Below are positions 1 through 7,356 of a stretch of 64,000 nucleotides of DNA, piece by piece. A model generated the notes under the pieces. It saw only the letters and a program-made list of their open reading frames with translations. It searched no databases and was not told the origin of the DNA. The stretch covers positions 124,001 through 188,000 of the forward strand of contig NZ_CAXBBQ010000007.1 in the NCBI RefSeq assembly GCF_963974575.1. Reading direction: 5' to 3'. How positions within the stretch are numbered: position 1 is the stretch's first letter; every line of letters begins with the position of its first letter. A program made the translations under genes and the position numbers. Origin of the DNA: Sphingosinicella sp963974575 (lineage in GTDB: Bacteria > Pseudomonadota > Alphaproteobacteria > Sphingomonadales > Sphingomonadaceae).

Positions 1-15
1 GCGGCGCAGTAGCCG

Positions 16-429
16 CTAGCGGAGCTGACCGCGCAGGGCGCCCTTCGGGTGCGAGGCGTTGTGGACGTTGACGTAATAGTCGGCGGGGTTTGCAAGAAGC
101 GCCGCGACGACATCCGCATCGGCCTTGGCGCAGCCCTTCGAGGCGCCTTCCGCGGGGGCATCGAGCGTTACCACCGGCGGCCCGGCGACGCCTTTGGCGC
201 CCTTGTGGATATGCGCCATCGTCGCACTGTCGATGCCGCTGACGGCGAGCGTGTAGCAGACTTCGGGCTTTGCGGCGTCGAGCGTTACGCTCGCGGTGCC
301 CTCGCCGTCCGGGTCGCCCGGGCCGGGAACCTCGGCTGCGCCGGTCAATTGAAGCTGCATCGTGACAGGTGCGGCCGCGGCAGGTGTGATGACCATTGCG
401 GCGCCCAGAAGTGCCAGAGCCATTCGCAT
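16..429 (-). CDS. CHRD domain protein, exported
   Basis: A 137-residue protein with an N-terminal signal peptide (hydrophobic run ending near AAAAP, about residue 20) followed by one CHRD domain. The domain is recognised from the LTGAAEVP opening, the TMAHIHKG segment and the YVNVHNASHPKGALRGQL ending, which is the usual CHRD C-terminus. CHRD domains occur in secreted bacterial proteins and in chordin; their biochemical role is not established. The start is supported by GAGGAG seven bases upstream. The gene stands alone at the window edge but is complete. No operon partner is visible, and the function beyond an exported CHRD protein is unknown. Confidence 0.85.
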   Translation of the reverse strand: MRMALALLGAAMVITPAAAAPVTMQLQLTGAAEVPGPGDPDGEGTASVTLDAAKPEVCYTLAVSGIDSATMAHIHKGAKGVAGPPVVTLDAPAEGASKGCAKADADVVAALLANPADYYVNVHNASHPKGALRGQLR

Positions 430-510
430 CGCGTTTCTCCTCGTATTGTCCGCCGACCGGAACAGGCGGCGAATCCCTGTTCGCCGAACGCTTCCGGGCG
501 CCGCGAGTTC

Positions 511-999
511 CTAGTGTATCGAGGCCTTGATGTGCGCGACGAGCTGGTCGACGACGGTATTCCAGCCATCGTGGAAGCCCATCTCTTCGTGCTGCTTGCG
601 CGTCTCCTCGTTGCCGTGGATGGCGTACGCCGTGTAGCGCGTGCCGGTCGCGGTCGGCTCCATGAGGAGCGCGGCTGTAAAGAACGGCTTCGGCGCGGGG
701 CGGAAGCCGGGGAGCAGCGTGTCCGTGAAGACGAGGCGCTGGTTCGGCACGACTTCGAGGTAGCAGCCGTGGTTCGGGAACTCATCCCCCTCGGGCGAGC
801 GCATCACGGTGTTGAACCTGCCGCCGGGACGCAGATCGATCTCGCACGAACTTACCGACCATGGCTTCGGGCAGAACCATTCCTTGATGCTGTCGGGCGT
901 GGTCCACGCTTCCCACAGGAGTTCGACGGGAACGTCGATCTCGCGTTCGAGGACGAGGTCGAGCTTGGGATCGGGGGTGAACTGGAACAGGGATGTCAT
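511..999 (-). CDS. SRPBCC (AHSA1-like) family protein
   Basis: A 162-residue protein of the Aha1/SRPBCC START-like fold. It begins with a short beta strand and the typical REIDVPVELLWEAWT segment, then DSIKEWFCP, with later GGRFNTVM and LEVVPNQRLVFTD. Members bind hydrophobic ligands; a specific ligand cannot be assigned. The start chosen is the ATG at 999, which overlaps the stop of the upstream ArsR gene (TCAT on the plus strand, an ATGA coupling), and an upstream extension would read into that gene. ArsR-SRPBCC pairs of this type are very common and presumably sense or sequester a small molecule together. Confidence 0.88.
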   Translation of the reverse strand: MTSLFQFTPDPKLDLVLEREIDVPVELLWEAWTTPDSIKEWFCPKPWSVSSCEIDLRPGGRFNTVMRSPEGDEFPNHGCYLEVVPNQRLVFTDTLLPGFRPAPKPFFTAALLMEPTATGTRYTAYAIHGNEETRKQHEEMGFHDGWNTVVDQLVAHIKASIH

Positions 1000-1364
1000 T
1001 CGGATCTCTCCTTCTTCATCTTCAGCAGATAGGCATCGAGCCGGTCCAGCCTGCGCTCCCACATGGTGCGCTGCCTGCCCAGCCAGTCTTCGGCGACCTG
1101 AAGCCGTTCAGGTGCGAGTTCATAGGTTCTGACCCGCCCTTCCTTTTTCGAACGCACCAGCCCCGCGCCTTCGAGCACCCGCAGGTGCGCGACGAACGAG
1201 GGCAGCGCCATCCGGTGCTCCGCCGCGAGGTCGCTGACCGAGGCGGGCTTCGCGCTCAGCCGTTCGAGCACGCTGCGGCGCGTCGGATCTGACAGTGCGC
1301 GGAAGATGCCGTCGATCACCGCGGGCGGCGGTGAGGGTGGGGCGCTGTGCATCCCGGGAATCAT
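996..1364 (-). CDS. ArsR/SmtB-family winged-helix repressor
   Basis: A 122-residue winged-helix regulator. The HTH reads FRALSDPTRRSVLERL, then PASVSDLAAE and the recognition helix region ALPSFVAHLRVLEGAGLV, followed by the wing KKEGRVRTYEL. No CxC metal site is visible, so it belongs to the non-metal ArsR branch usually coupled to SRPBCC proteins. The start at ATG 1364 is preferred because AAAGGAG sits six bases upstream; in-frame ATG 1391 and TTG 1397 lack a comparable site. It is the first gene of a two-gene operon and likely represses itself through the palindrome at 1402-1427. Confidence 0.88.
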   Translation of the reverse strand: MIPGMHSAPPSPPPAVIDGIFRALSDPTRRSVLERLSAKPASVSDLAAEHRMALPSFVAHLRVLEGAGLVRSKKEGRVRTYELAPERLQVAEDWLGRQRTMWERRLDRLDAYLLKMKKERSE

Positions 1365-1401
1365 CTGCGGCTCCTTTCGGCTGGTGTGCATAGGCAAGGA
1401 A

Positions 1402-1427
1402 AATACTTAGGTCAATTCCTAAGTATT
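1402..1427. promoter_or_regulatory. Perfect 10-bp inverted repeat, likely ArsR operator
   Basis: AATACTTAGG (1402-1411) and CCTAAGTATT (1418-1427) are exact reverse complements around a 6-base spacer, about 38 bases upstream of the ArsR start. Size and location fit the autoregulatory operator of an ArsR/SmtB dimer. The assignment is inference from position and symmetry. Confidence 0.6.
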
Positions 1428-1535
1428 GACCACGCGCTTGCATGACTTAAAAAATCTGTCATCAGACCGTCACAAAACTGTCGCAACGCGTGCTGTCGCA
1501 GACGGGGGGACGTTTTCATTCGCCAAATTGCCGCC

Positions 1536-2642
1536 TTGCCCTATCGATCGGAGGGGCCCGCGATCGATGCGCCCGTGCGCATTCTTCTCGTGACCTCGCG
1601 GAGCAGCCGGCGCTGGGTGATCCCCAAGGGCAACGTCACCAAGGGCATGGCGCCGCACGCCGCCGCTGCCGATGAGGCGGAGGAAGAGGCGGGCGTACGC
1701 GGCGCGGTGTGCCCGACGCCGCTCGGCTCCTATCGTTACCGCAAGCGGCGCAGCAACGGCGCCTCGCTGATGGTGGACGTCGACGTCTTCCCGCTCGCGG
1801 TGACGCGCGAGCTTGAGAACTGGAAGGAGCAGGACGAGCGCGAGCGGCGCTGGTTCACGCTTGCCGAAGCCGCGGATGCGGTGGAGGAAAGCGACCTGCG
1901 CGATCTCATCCGCTCTTTCGGCGCGTCCGAATTCTATGCCGCCACACGCCGCACGGGAATGCTGACGGCCGTTGCCCATAAATCGAGGATCCCCCACATG
2001 TTCGCCTGGTTCCAGCGCTTGCTTCCCAAGACAGGCAACTTCTTCGAGCTGTTCGAGGCGCACGCGATGACGGTGGTTGCCGCGGCGGACGCGCTCGCGC
2101 GGCTTCTGGAAAACGGCTCCGCTGCCGAGGATCACATCCGCGAGGTGATGGAACGCGAGCAGGACGCGGACGACATCATCCGCGAGGTGCTGCACACGGT
2201 GCGCCGCACCTTCCTGACACCGTTCGACCGCGGCGCGATCACCAGCCTGATCGGCGCGATGGACGACGCGATCGACGAGATGCAGGCGACGGTGGCGGCG
2301 ATCTCGCTCTATGAGGTAAGCGACTTCGAGCAGGAAATGCGCGACATGACCGCGATCATCGTGGACGGCGCGCGCCTCGTCGCCGAGGCAATGCCGATGC
2401 TGCGCGACGTGGCACGAAACGGCCCGCGGCTTCACGAACTCACCGAGCGGCTGGTGCGGATGGAAGGCCATGCCGACGAGATTCACGCGATCGGCGTGAA
2501 GAAGGCCTTCAAGGACTACGGCGCCGGCGACACGCTGCGCTTCATCGTCTCGCGCGAAGTCTACAAGCATCTTGAGCGGATCGTCGACGCGCTCGAGGAT
2601 GTCGCGAACGAGATCGACGGCATCGTCATCGATCACGCCTGA
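1536..2642 (+). CDS. NUDIX hydrolase - DUF47 (PhoU-like) two-domain frame
   Basis: One uninterrupted frame encodes two domains. Residues 1-150 are a NUDIX hydrolase: WVIPKGNVTKGM followed by AAADEAEEEAGVRG is a diverged Nudix box (the usual R of REXXEE is D). Residues 155-368 are a complete DUF47/PhoU-like phosphate-transport regulator starting MFAWFQRLLPKTGNFFELFEAH. The two domains are normally separate proteins. The start is TTG 1536; an in-frame ATT at 1518 gives a few more residues (IRQIAAL) that resemble family N-termini. DUF47 genes classically pair with Pit transporters, and pit begins 12 bases after this stop. It may be a true fusion, or two genes that share a frame with the stop lost. 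Confidence 0.8.
   Translation: MPYRSEGPAIDAPVRILLVTSRSSRRWVIPKGNVTKGMAPHAAAADEAEEEAGVRGAVCPTPLGSYRYRKRRSNGASLMVDVDVFPLAVTRELENWKEQDERERRWFTLAEAADAVEESDLRDLIRSFGASEFYAATRRTGMLTAVAHKSRIPHMFAWFQRLLPKTGNFFELFEAHAMTVVAAADALARLLENGSAAEDHIREVMEREQDADDIIREVLHTVRRTFLTPFDRGAITSLIGAMDDAIDEMQATVAAISLYEVSDFEQEMRDMTAIIVDGARLVAEAMPMLRDVARNGPRLHELTERLVRMEGHADEIHAIGVKKAFKDYGAGDTLRFIVSREVYKHLERIVDALEDVANEIDGIVIDHA
1998..2642 (+). CDS. Possible internal translation of DUF47 domain alone
   Basis: ATG 1998 is in frame with the upstream NUDIX part and sits exactly where stand-alone DUF47 proteins start (MFAWFQRLLPK). A weak GAGGA lies about seven bases before it. Initiation here would give a normal 214-residue DUF47 protein in addition to, or instead of, the fused product. 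It is listed as an alternative product and is not an extra locus. Confidence 0.4.
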   Translation: MFAWFQRLLPKTGNFFELFEAHAMTVVAAADALARLLENGSAAEDHIREVMEREQDADDIIREVLHTVRRTFLTPFDRGAITSLIGAMDDAIDEMQATVAAISLYEVSDFEQEMRDMTAIIVDGARLVAEAMPMLRDVARNGPRLHELTERLVRMEGHADEIHAIGVKKAFKDYGAGDTLRFIVSREVYKHLERIVDALEDVANEIDGIVIDHA

Positions 2643-2654
2643 CGATACGAAACG

Positions 2655-3668
2655 ATGCACGAACTCGCGTTTCCACTGCTTGTCGGCCTCATCATCATCG
2701 CGCTGGCGTTCGATTTCCTGAACGGGCTCCATGATGCGGCGAATTCGATCGCGACCGTGGTTGCGACACGCCTCCTCGGGCCGGTGCAGGCGGTTGCCTT
2801 CGCGGCGACGTTCAATTTCGCGGCTTATTTCCTCAGTCTCGCTTTTCCCGAACTGCACAAGGTTGCCGAAACGATCGGCAAGGGCATCATCGACAAGGAT
2901 CTTGTGACGCCTGCGGTTGTGTTTGGCGCGCTCATCGGCGCGATGTTCTGGAATGTCGTCACGTGGCTGAAGGGTATTCCGTCCTCGTCGAGCCACGCGC
3001 TCGTCGGCGGCATTGTCGGCGCGGGCGTCGCGCACGCGGGCATGTCCGGTATCGAATGGAGCGGGCTCAACAAGACACTGATCGCCATCGTTCTCTCGCC
3101 GCTGCTCGGCATGGTCCTGTCGATGCTCATCATGCTCGCAACGAGCTGGGCGATGAAGGACGCGACCGCGCGCGGTGCGGAACGCGGCTTCCGCTACCTG
3201 CACCTCGCCTCGTCCGCCGCCTATTCAATCAGCCACGGCCTCAACGACGCGCAGAAGACGATGGGGATCATCACCGTGCTGCTCTATTCGACCGGCCGTC
3301 TGCAGGGCGAATTCCACGTGCCGCACTGGGTGGCGATCAGCTGCTACGTGGCGATCGCGCTCGGCACGCTTTCGGGCGGCTGGAAGATCATCGAAACGAT
3401 GGGATCGCGCATCACCAAGCTTTCCCAGCACCAGGGTTTCAGCGCCTCGGCAGGCGGATCGGTGATGGTGTTCACCGCCTCGCTGCTCGGCATCCCGGTC
3501 TCGACGACGCACACGATCACGGGCTGCGTCGTCGGCGCCGGCACAGCCCGCCGCGCCTCCGCCGTGCGCTGGGGCGTCGCGCAGAACGTGGTAATGGCGT
3601 GGCTCATCACCATTCCCGCATCAGCGGCGGTGGGCGCGATTTTCTACATGATCACGCGGCTGTTCTAG
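2655..3668 (+). CDS. pit: Pit-family inorganic phosphate transporter
   Basis: A 337-residue inner-membrane protein with about ten hydrophobic segments. Both Pit signatures are present: GLHDAANSIATVV near residue 24 and SHGLNDAQKTMG near residue 195. The GIPSSSSHALVGG and GIPVSTTHTITGC loops are also typical. Low-affinity phosphate (metal-phosphate) uptake driven by protons is the known family role. It follows the DUF47 reading frame by 12 bases, so the two are co-transcribed and DUF47 probably modulates the transporter. A rho-independent terminator lies downstream at 3812. Confidence 0.93.
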   Translation: MHELAFPLLVGLIIIALAFDFLNGLHDAANSIATVVATRLLGPVQAVAFAATFNFAAYFLSLAFPELHKVAETIGKGIIDKDLVTPAVVFGALIGAMFWNVVTWLKGIPSSSSHALVGGIVGAGVAHAGMSGIEWSGLNKTLIAIVLSPLLGMVLSMLIMLATSWAMKDATARGAERGFRYLHLASSAAYSISHGLNDAQKTMGIITVLLYSTGRLQGEFHVPHWVAISCYVAIALGTLSGGWKIIETMGSRITKLSQHQGFSASAGGSVMVFTASLLGIPVSTTHTITGCVVGAGTARRASAVRWGVAQNVVMAWLITIPASAAVGAIFYMITRLF

Positions 3669-3811
3669 GGAGCGCGGCGCCGGAGCTGGCGGGCGTGCCC
3701 GTGATGGTTGCGATGCCGTATCAATAAGAATTTGATCTCGCACTCCCGCTGTGCAACGCAGCCATCGCGCGAGTTTTTCCAGATCTCGCGTTGTTTACAT
3801 CCTAGTTTGCC

Positions 3812-3846
3812 TGGCCCGACCTCTTCCCAGCGGTCGGGCCATTTTT
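3812..3846 (+). terminator. Rho-independent terminator after pit
   Basis: TGGCCCGACC (3812-3821) pairs with GGTCGGGCCA (3832-3841), a perfect 10-bp stem with a 10-base loop, followed by TTTTT. Orientation fits termination of the plus-strand pit transcript; the minus-strand side lacks a T tract. Confidence 0.85.
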
Positions 3847-3865
3847 CGCCTGGGTATCCGGCGAG

Positions 3866-4960
3866 CTAAGGCCTGAGCAACGCCGCTTCACGTTGCGCCG
3901 CCCACGTCGTGCGCAGATACGGCGCCACGTTCTCGCACAGTGCCGCCCATTCCTCATCGGTCACCGGAAGCGCTTTCCGCTCGGCGGCGAAATATTCGGC
4001 CGGGGGCGCGAGGGCGGGCCAGTCGCTGGCGAGGACGAAGCGGTCCATGCCGATCTTGCGCATCTGGGCGACGTAAGCGGCGCGCCATTCGTCGGGCGTG
4101 CGGGTTTCGAGGCCTTCTTTGGGAACGCCCGGGAGCTTCGAAAGATCGAGCTGGGCGACGGCGGAGATATCAAGCACGAGGTTGGCGGTGCCGGGGGCCT
4201 TGCGCTCCATGGCGTTGCCATAGAGGCGAAGGGCTTCCAGAGTTGCCGTATCGATGCCGCCGAAGCTGCCGCCATGCGCGATCTGCATGGGTAGATCGCC
4301 CGCCTCTGAGAGCACCGTATCGATGAACGTGGTGAGGTTCGCGTTCGTGAACGGCGCCGCGCCGCGCAGGTGAACGACAAGCGGCATCCGCGCCTTTCTG
4401 GCGGCCCCGAAGAACGCTGCCAGCATTTTGACCTGATCAGGATTGCCGAGATCAAGGCCGCTGTTGCCGAGGTGGAGCTTTACACCCGAAGCACCGGGCT
4501 GACGCGACCAGTATTCGAGTTCGCCGAGCGCGTTGTCGAGAAACGGATTGATGCCGACAAACGCGACGAGGCGGCCGTTCGAGGCGAGGGCCTGATCGAC
4601 GTTGAAGCGATTCTCGGCGCGCATCCGCCGGGCGATCTCCTCGGGTGCGAGCGGGATGGCGGAAAAGCCGAACATGTAGCCGGCGGAGAGCAGCACCCCC
4701 CGCTGGATGCCCGCGCGATCGAGCTCATGCACGGCATCGCTGCCCGCGCGTACCTTGAGGATGTCGCCGGAGAGACCTTCAAAGGCAGCGGGCATCGCCT
4801 TCTGTAGTTCCTGCAGCCAATCGGAGACGAGCGCGCTCTGGATATGCATGTGATGATCGGCGCGCGGGGCTGGCTCCGCATACGCCCCACCGCCGCTGAA
4901 AAGGACTGCGCCCGCCAGCGCGGAAAAGCGCACGGCGCGCGCCCATTTTGACCAGATCAT
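3866..4960 (-). CDS. Exported amidohydrolase (amidohydrolase_2 type)
   Basis: A 364-residue metal-dependent hydrolase with an N-terminal signal peptide (positively charged start, hydrophobic run to GGGAYA). Family features are ADHHMHIQ near the start of the mature protein (metal-binding HxH), GVKLHLGN, PLVVHLRG, MQIAHGGSFGG and the late LASDWPAL aspartate. These fit the PF04909 TIM-barrel amidohydrolases, which include decarboxylases and lactonases; no substrate can be named. The start is ATG 4960, with GGGGTGGAG just upstream; GTG 4969 and TTG 4975 are alternatives. It is divergent from the TetR gene at 5089, which probably controls it. Confidence 0.85.
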   Translation of the reverse strand: MIWSKWARAVRFSALAGAVLFSGGGAYAEPAPRADHHMHIQSALVSDWLQELQKAMPAAFEGLSGDILKVRAGSDAVHELDRAGIQRGVLLSAGYMFGFSAIPLAPEEIARRMRAENRFNVDQALASNGRLVAFVGINPFLDNALGELEYWSRQPGASGVKLHLGNSGLDLGNPDQVKMLAAFFGAARKARMPLVVHLRGAAPFTNANLTTFIDTVLSEAGDLPMQIAHGGSFGGIDTATLEALRLYGNAMERKAPGTANLVLDISAVAQLDLSKLPGVPKEGLETRTPDEWRAAYVAQMRKIGMDRFVLASDWPALAPPAEYFAAERKALPVTDEEWAALCENVAPYLRTTWAAQREAALLRP

Positions 4961-4979
4961 CGACTCCACCCCCAATTTA

Positions 4980-5044
4980 ATGAACCTCTATTCACCTTTT
5001 GCCATTTCAGGATGTCCGTCAAGAAAAATGAATTTCTGTTCATC
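4980..5044. promoter_or_regulatory. Two copies of a 17-bp dyad, likely TetR operators
   Basis: ATGAACCTCTATTCACC (4980-4996) and ATGAATTTCTGTTCATC (5028-5044) share the pattern ATGAA-YYTCTR-TTCAYC, each with ATGAA/TTCAT dyad symmetry. They lie in the short divergent region between the amidohydrolase and TetR genes. Two spaced copies suggest cooperative TetR binding over both promoters. Confidence 0.5.
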
Positions 5045-5088
5045 TTGTTGCAGGTGCCGTATAATCGTTCCCGAACAGCGAGGAAAAA

Positions 5089-5673
5089 ATGCCGAAGCGC
5101 GATTCCACCCATATGGCGGCACAGCGGGAGCGCATCCTGCGGGCGGCGCTGAGCTGCATTGCCGCCCATGGCGTTGAAGGCACGTCGATCGAACATATCC
5201 GAAAGGCCGCAGGGGTGAGCGCGGGAACGATTTATCGTTACTTCGCAAACAAGGAGGACCTCGTGGTCGCTGTGCTCGAGCATTTTTCAACACACGAGGC
5301 TGCAGTGCCGGTTCCGAAAGACTGGGCGGATTACCGGGCAGGGCTGATGAAGGAAAAGCGGCCGACCGGGCTCAGCTCCGCCGCGCTGGACAGTGCCATG
5401 CTGCAGCTGATGGCGGCGGCGCTTTCAGCGGATTATCTGCGCGCGGCGATCCGCCCTGTCATCGAACGCAATCTCGCCGAGCAGCGGCAGGTTTTGGAGG
5501 CGCTGGTTAAGAGCGGCGGCGCCGAAATTGCCGGGACTCCGGAAGAGACGGTGCGCGCCGTCTCCGCGGTGGGCATCGGCATGTCGTGGCTTGCGGTTCT
5601 TTCGGGCCAATCAACCGAAGCAGCGACTGAAGAGGCGGCCGCGATTATCGACCGCCTCGTGAAGCCGCGATAG
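5089..5673 (+). CDS. TetR-family transcriptional regulator
   Basis: A 194-residue TetR protein. The N-terminal HTH is clear: RERILRAALSCIAAHGVEGTS, then IRKAAGVSAGTIYRYFANKEDL. The C-terminal ligand domain is alpha-helical and not assignable to a ligand. The gene is divergent from the exported amidohydrolase with a 128-base gap containing two similar dyads, so local repression with release by the hydrolase substrate is the natural model. The stop is 12 bases from the convergent GST gene. Confidence 0.9.
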   Translation: MPKRDSTHMAAQRERILRAALSCIAAHGVEGTSIEHIRKAAGVSAGTIYRYFANKEDLVVAVLEHFSTHEAAVPVPKDWADYRAGLMKEKRPTGLSSAALDSAMLQLMAAALSADYLRAAIRPVIERNLAEQRQVLEALVKSGGAEIAGTPEETVRAVSAVGIGMSWLAVLSGQSTEAATEEAAAIIDRLVKPR

Positions 5674-5684
5674 GGGAGTCGAGG

Positions 5685-6305
5685 CTAATCCTGCTTCGGC
5701 ATATCCGCGTCGTCCAGCTCAGTGGCGCGCAGGTGCGCGGAGCGGGATTCGAGGCGTTTCCAATAGGCTTCGAATGCCGGGCGCGTTTCCATCGTGCCGA
5801 ACTGGATGCCCCAGCTGATGTGGGAGCCGATGTAGACGTCTGCCGCCGTGAAGCTGTCGCCGGCGACATAAGGCGCGGCGCTGACGGCCTTTTCGAGCGC
5901 ATCCATCACATGGGCGTAGGTGCCGTAGCCGACCATGGGCTGCTTGTCGGCGGGGACCTCTACACCAAGCGTACGATCTGCAATCGCGGCTTCCAGTGGA
6001 CCGGCAGCGAAGAACAGCCAGCGGTAGTAGCTGCCGCGATCCTTCAGCGCGGGGGCGAGGTTCGCCTGCGGGAAGGCGTCCGCGAGATAGGCGCAGATCG
6101 CGGCGCATTCGGTAACGACCGTGTCGCCGTGGCGGATCGCGGGCACCTTGCCCATCGGGTTGATGGCGAGATATTCGGGGGCCTTCATCGTGGTGCCGTA
6201 CTCAAGGATTTCGGTACGGTAATCCGCGCCTACCTCCTCCAGCATCCAGCGCGCGATGCGGCCGCGCGACATCGGGTTCGTGTAAAGCACCAGGTCAGTC
6301 ATCAT
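5685..6305 (-). CDS. Glutathione S-transferase family protein
   Basis: A 206-residue cytosolic GST. The N-terminal thioredoxin-like domain (LVLYTNPMSRGRIARWMLEEVG) carries the likely catalytic Ser/Arg region near residue 13; INPMGKVPAI holds the cis-proline, and VTECAAICAYLAD is the glutathione-binding segment. The C-terminal helical domain contains YVAGDSFTAADVYIGS, the usual N-capping box motif. The substrate is unknown. The gene stands alone between the TetR gene (convergent) and a small pilin gene. Confidence 0.9.
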   Translation of the reverse strand: MMTDLVLYTNPMSRGRIARWMLEEVGADYRTEILEYGTTMKAPEYLAINPMGKVPAIRHGDTVVTECAAICAYLADAFPQANLAPALKDRGSYYRWLFFAAGPLEAAIADRTLGVEVPADKQPMVGYGTYAHVMDALEKAVSAAPYVAGDSFTAADVYIGSHISWGIQFGTMETRPAFEAYWKRLESRSAHLRATELDDADMPKQD

Positions 6306-6361
6306 CCATCCCTTTCGAATCGGAAGAATGGGAACATATCAGGAACAATTATGCCTGTCGA

Positions 6362-6526
6362 TCAGCGCGTCATGGCGTTGGTGATGCTGGAGAACACGTC
6401 GACCAGCGAGAGGCCGAGCATCTGGAACGCAATGATCGCAGCGAGCGAAATGAGCGCGGCGATGAGCGCGTACTCGATGGCGGTGGCGCCTTTGCGGCTG
6501 GCGAGAACGCGGCGGAAAATACGCAT
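6362..6526 (-). CDS. Flp/Fap-type small pilin
   Basis: A 54-residue protein. The sequence MRIFRRVLASRKGATAIEY begins with a short basic leader, then the Flp processing motif with Gly13, the conserved Glu18-Tyr19 pair (GATAIEY), followed by a 25-residue hydrophobic helix. This is the major pilin of type IVb Flp (Tad) pili, processed by a TadV/CpaA peptidase. The frame runs from ATG 6526 to TGA 6362. No cpa/tad assembly gene is in the window, so the pilin is a stand-alone copy here. Confidence 0.85.
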   Translation of the reverse strand: MRIFRRVLASRKGATAIEYALIAALISLAAIIAFQMLGLSLVDVFSSITNAMTR

Positions 6527-6585
6527 CGATCCGATTCCCTGCAGTGCTGCGGCACAAGGTATCGGACGCGCGGGTTGCCGAAGCG

Positions 6586-6750
6586 TTACCGGCCCTTCAT
6601 CGCGCTCGTCGCGGTTTCAAGGATGTCGACGACGAAATAGCCGAGCACGGCCGCGACGACGATGATGATCACGATGGTGATAACGAGGCGGCGGGTCTTG
6701 TTCTGCTTTGGCGGTGCCGGGCGCCCTTCGGGCTGTCTATAGTCCTGCAT
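6586..6750 (-). CDS. Small single-pass membrane protein, unknown
   Basis: A 54-residue protein starting MQDYRQPEG at ATG 6750 (an upstream in-frame start at 6768 is possible). A proline-rich cytoplasmic N-terminus and a KTRR charged patch precede one strongly hydrophobic helix (LVITIVIIIVVAAVLGYFVV) and a short tail. It lies about 60 bases upstream of the Flp pilin gene in the same direction and may be co-transcribed with it. No family recognised. Confidence 0.6.
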   Translation of the reverse strand: MQDYRQPEGRPAPPKQNKTRRLVITIVIIIVVAAVLGYFVVDILETATSAMKGR

Positions 6751-6813
6751 ACCGGCTTCTCCCCCCAAAAGATGCTGTGCGCGATCCTAGAGCCGAAGGG
6801 GCGGCGCTGACAA

Positions 6814-7251
6814 CTATGGCTGGCGCGTATAGGTCGGCGCCGCTGCGCGTGGCGGCAGCGCGCGGGCGAAGGCGCTGAGCGCCGCATAGGTCGCGTCGCG
6901 CGCCTCGGCGTCCAGCATTTCACGGCAGGCGGTGTCGAAGCGCGCGCGGTCGTTTGCTGCGGCCGCCGCCGTCATTGCCGACAGCGCCATCTCGTCAGGC
7001 CCCAATCCCCGACAGCAGGGCGGGCTGATCAGGAAACAATCCGGCCAATGATCGCCGACGATCTGCACGGCGGTGAGCAGCCGTGTCGCAGCGAGCGGAC
7101 TGCCGAGACGTTCGGAGAGCGCTTCGCGCGGGTCGTGCCCGGCGCGCTGGCAGATCACCACCAGCCGCGTGCCCATCACCATGTGCATCGGCGTACGCGC
7201 AAGATCGCGCAGGTCAGGCTTTCTGAGCAGGTCCTCGAGCAGGTTCGTCAT
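6814..7251 (-). CDS. Hypothetical protein, unknown function
   Basis: A 145-residue protein with no signal peptide or membrane segment. Notable segments are GDHWPDCFLISPPCCRGLGPDE, with three cysteines in the middle, and an Ala-rich helical C-terminus. Codon use resembles its neighbours, so it is probably a real gene. It is divergent from the heme-type TonB receptor, sharing the region with the Fur-like box, so it might be iron-regulated. I do not recognise the family. Confidence 0.55.
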   Translation of the reverse strand: MTNLLEDLLRKPDLRDLARTPMHMVMGTRLVVICQRAGHDPREALSERLGSPLAATRLLTAVQIVGDHWPDCFLISPPCCRGLGPDEMALSAMTAAAAANDRARFDTACREMLDAEARDATYAALSAFARALPPRAAAPTYTRQP

Positions 7252-7300
7252 GCGGGCTCCATAAATTGCACATGCGTCTCATTGACAGGTATCGGGAATC

Positions 7301-7325
7301 GATTCTAATGAGAATCAATTGCATT
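7301..7325. promoter_or_regulatory. Fur-box-like sequence
   Basis: GATTCTAATGAGAATCAATT continuing into GCATT closely resembles the Fur consensus: on the minus strand AATGC-AATTGATTCTCATTAGAATC matches the classical TGATTCTCATT core. It lies 32 bases upstream of the preferred start of the heme-type receptor, so iron-dependent repression of that gene is likely. Confidence 0.65.
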
Positions 7326-7356
7326 AGCAATGGTGACAATTGGTTTGGGGGTAGCA

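Noticed and set aside
49..1032. Plus-strand frame of 327 codons
   Set aside because: It is antisense to the CHRD and SRPBCC genes, both of which have recognisable domains and ribosome sites.
1470..3203. Minus-strand frame of 577 codons
   Set aside because: It is antisense to the NUDIX-DUF47 and pit genes, whose families are clear; composition is typical of a shadow frame.
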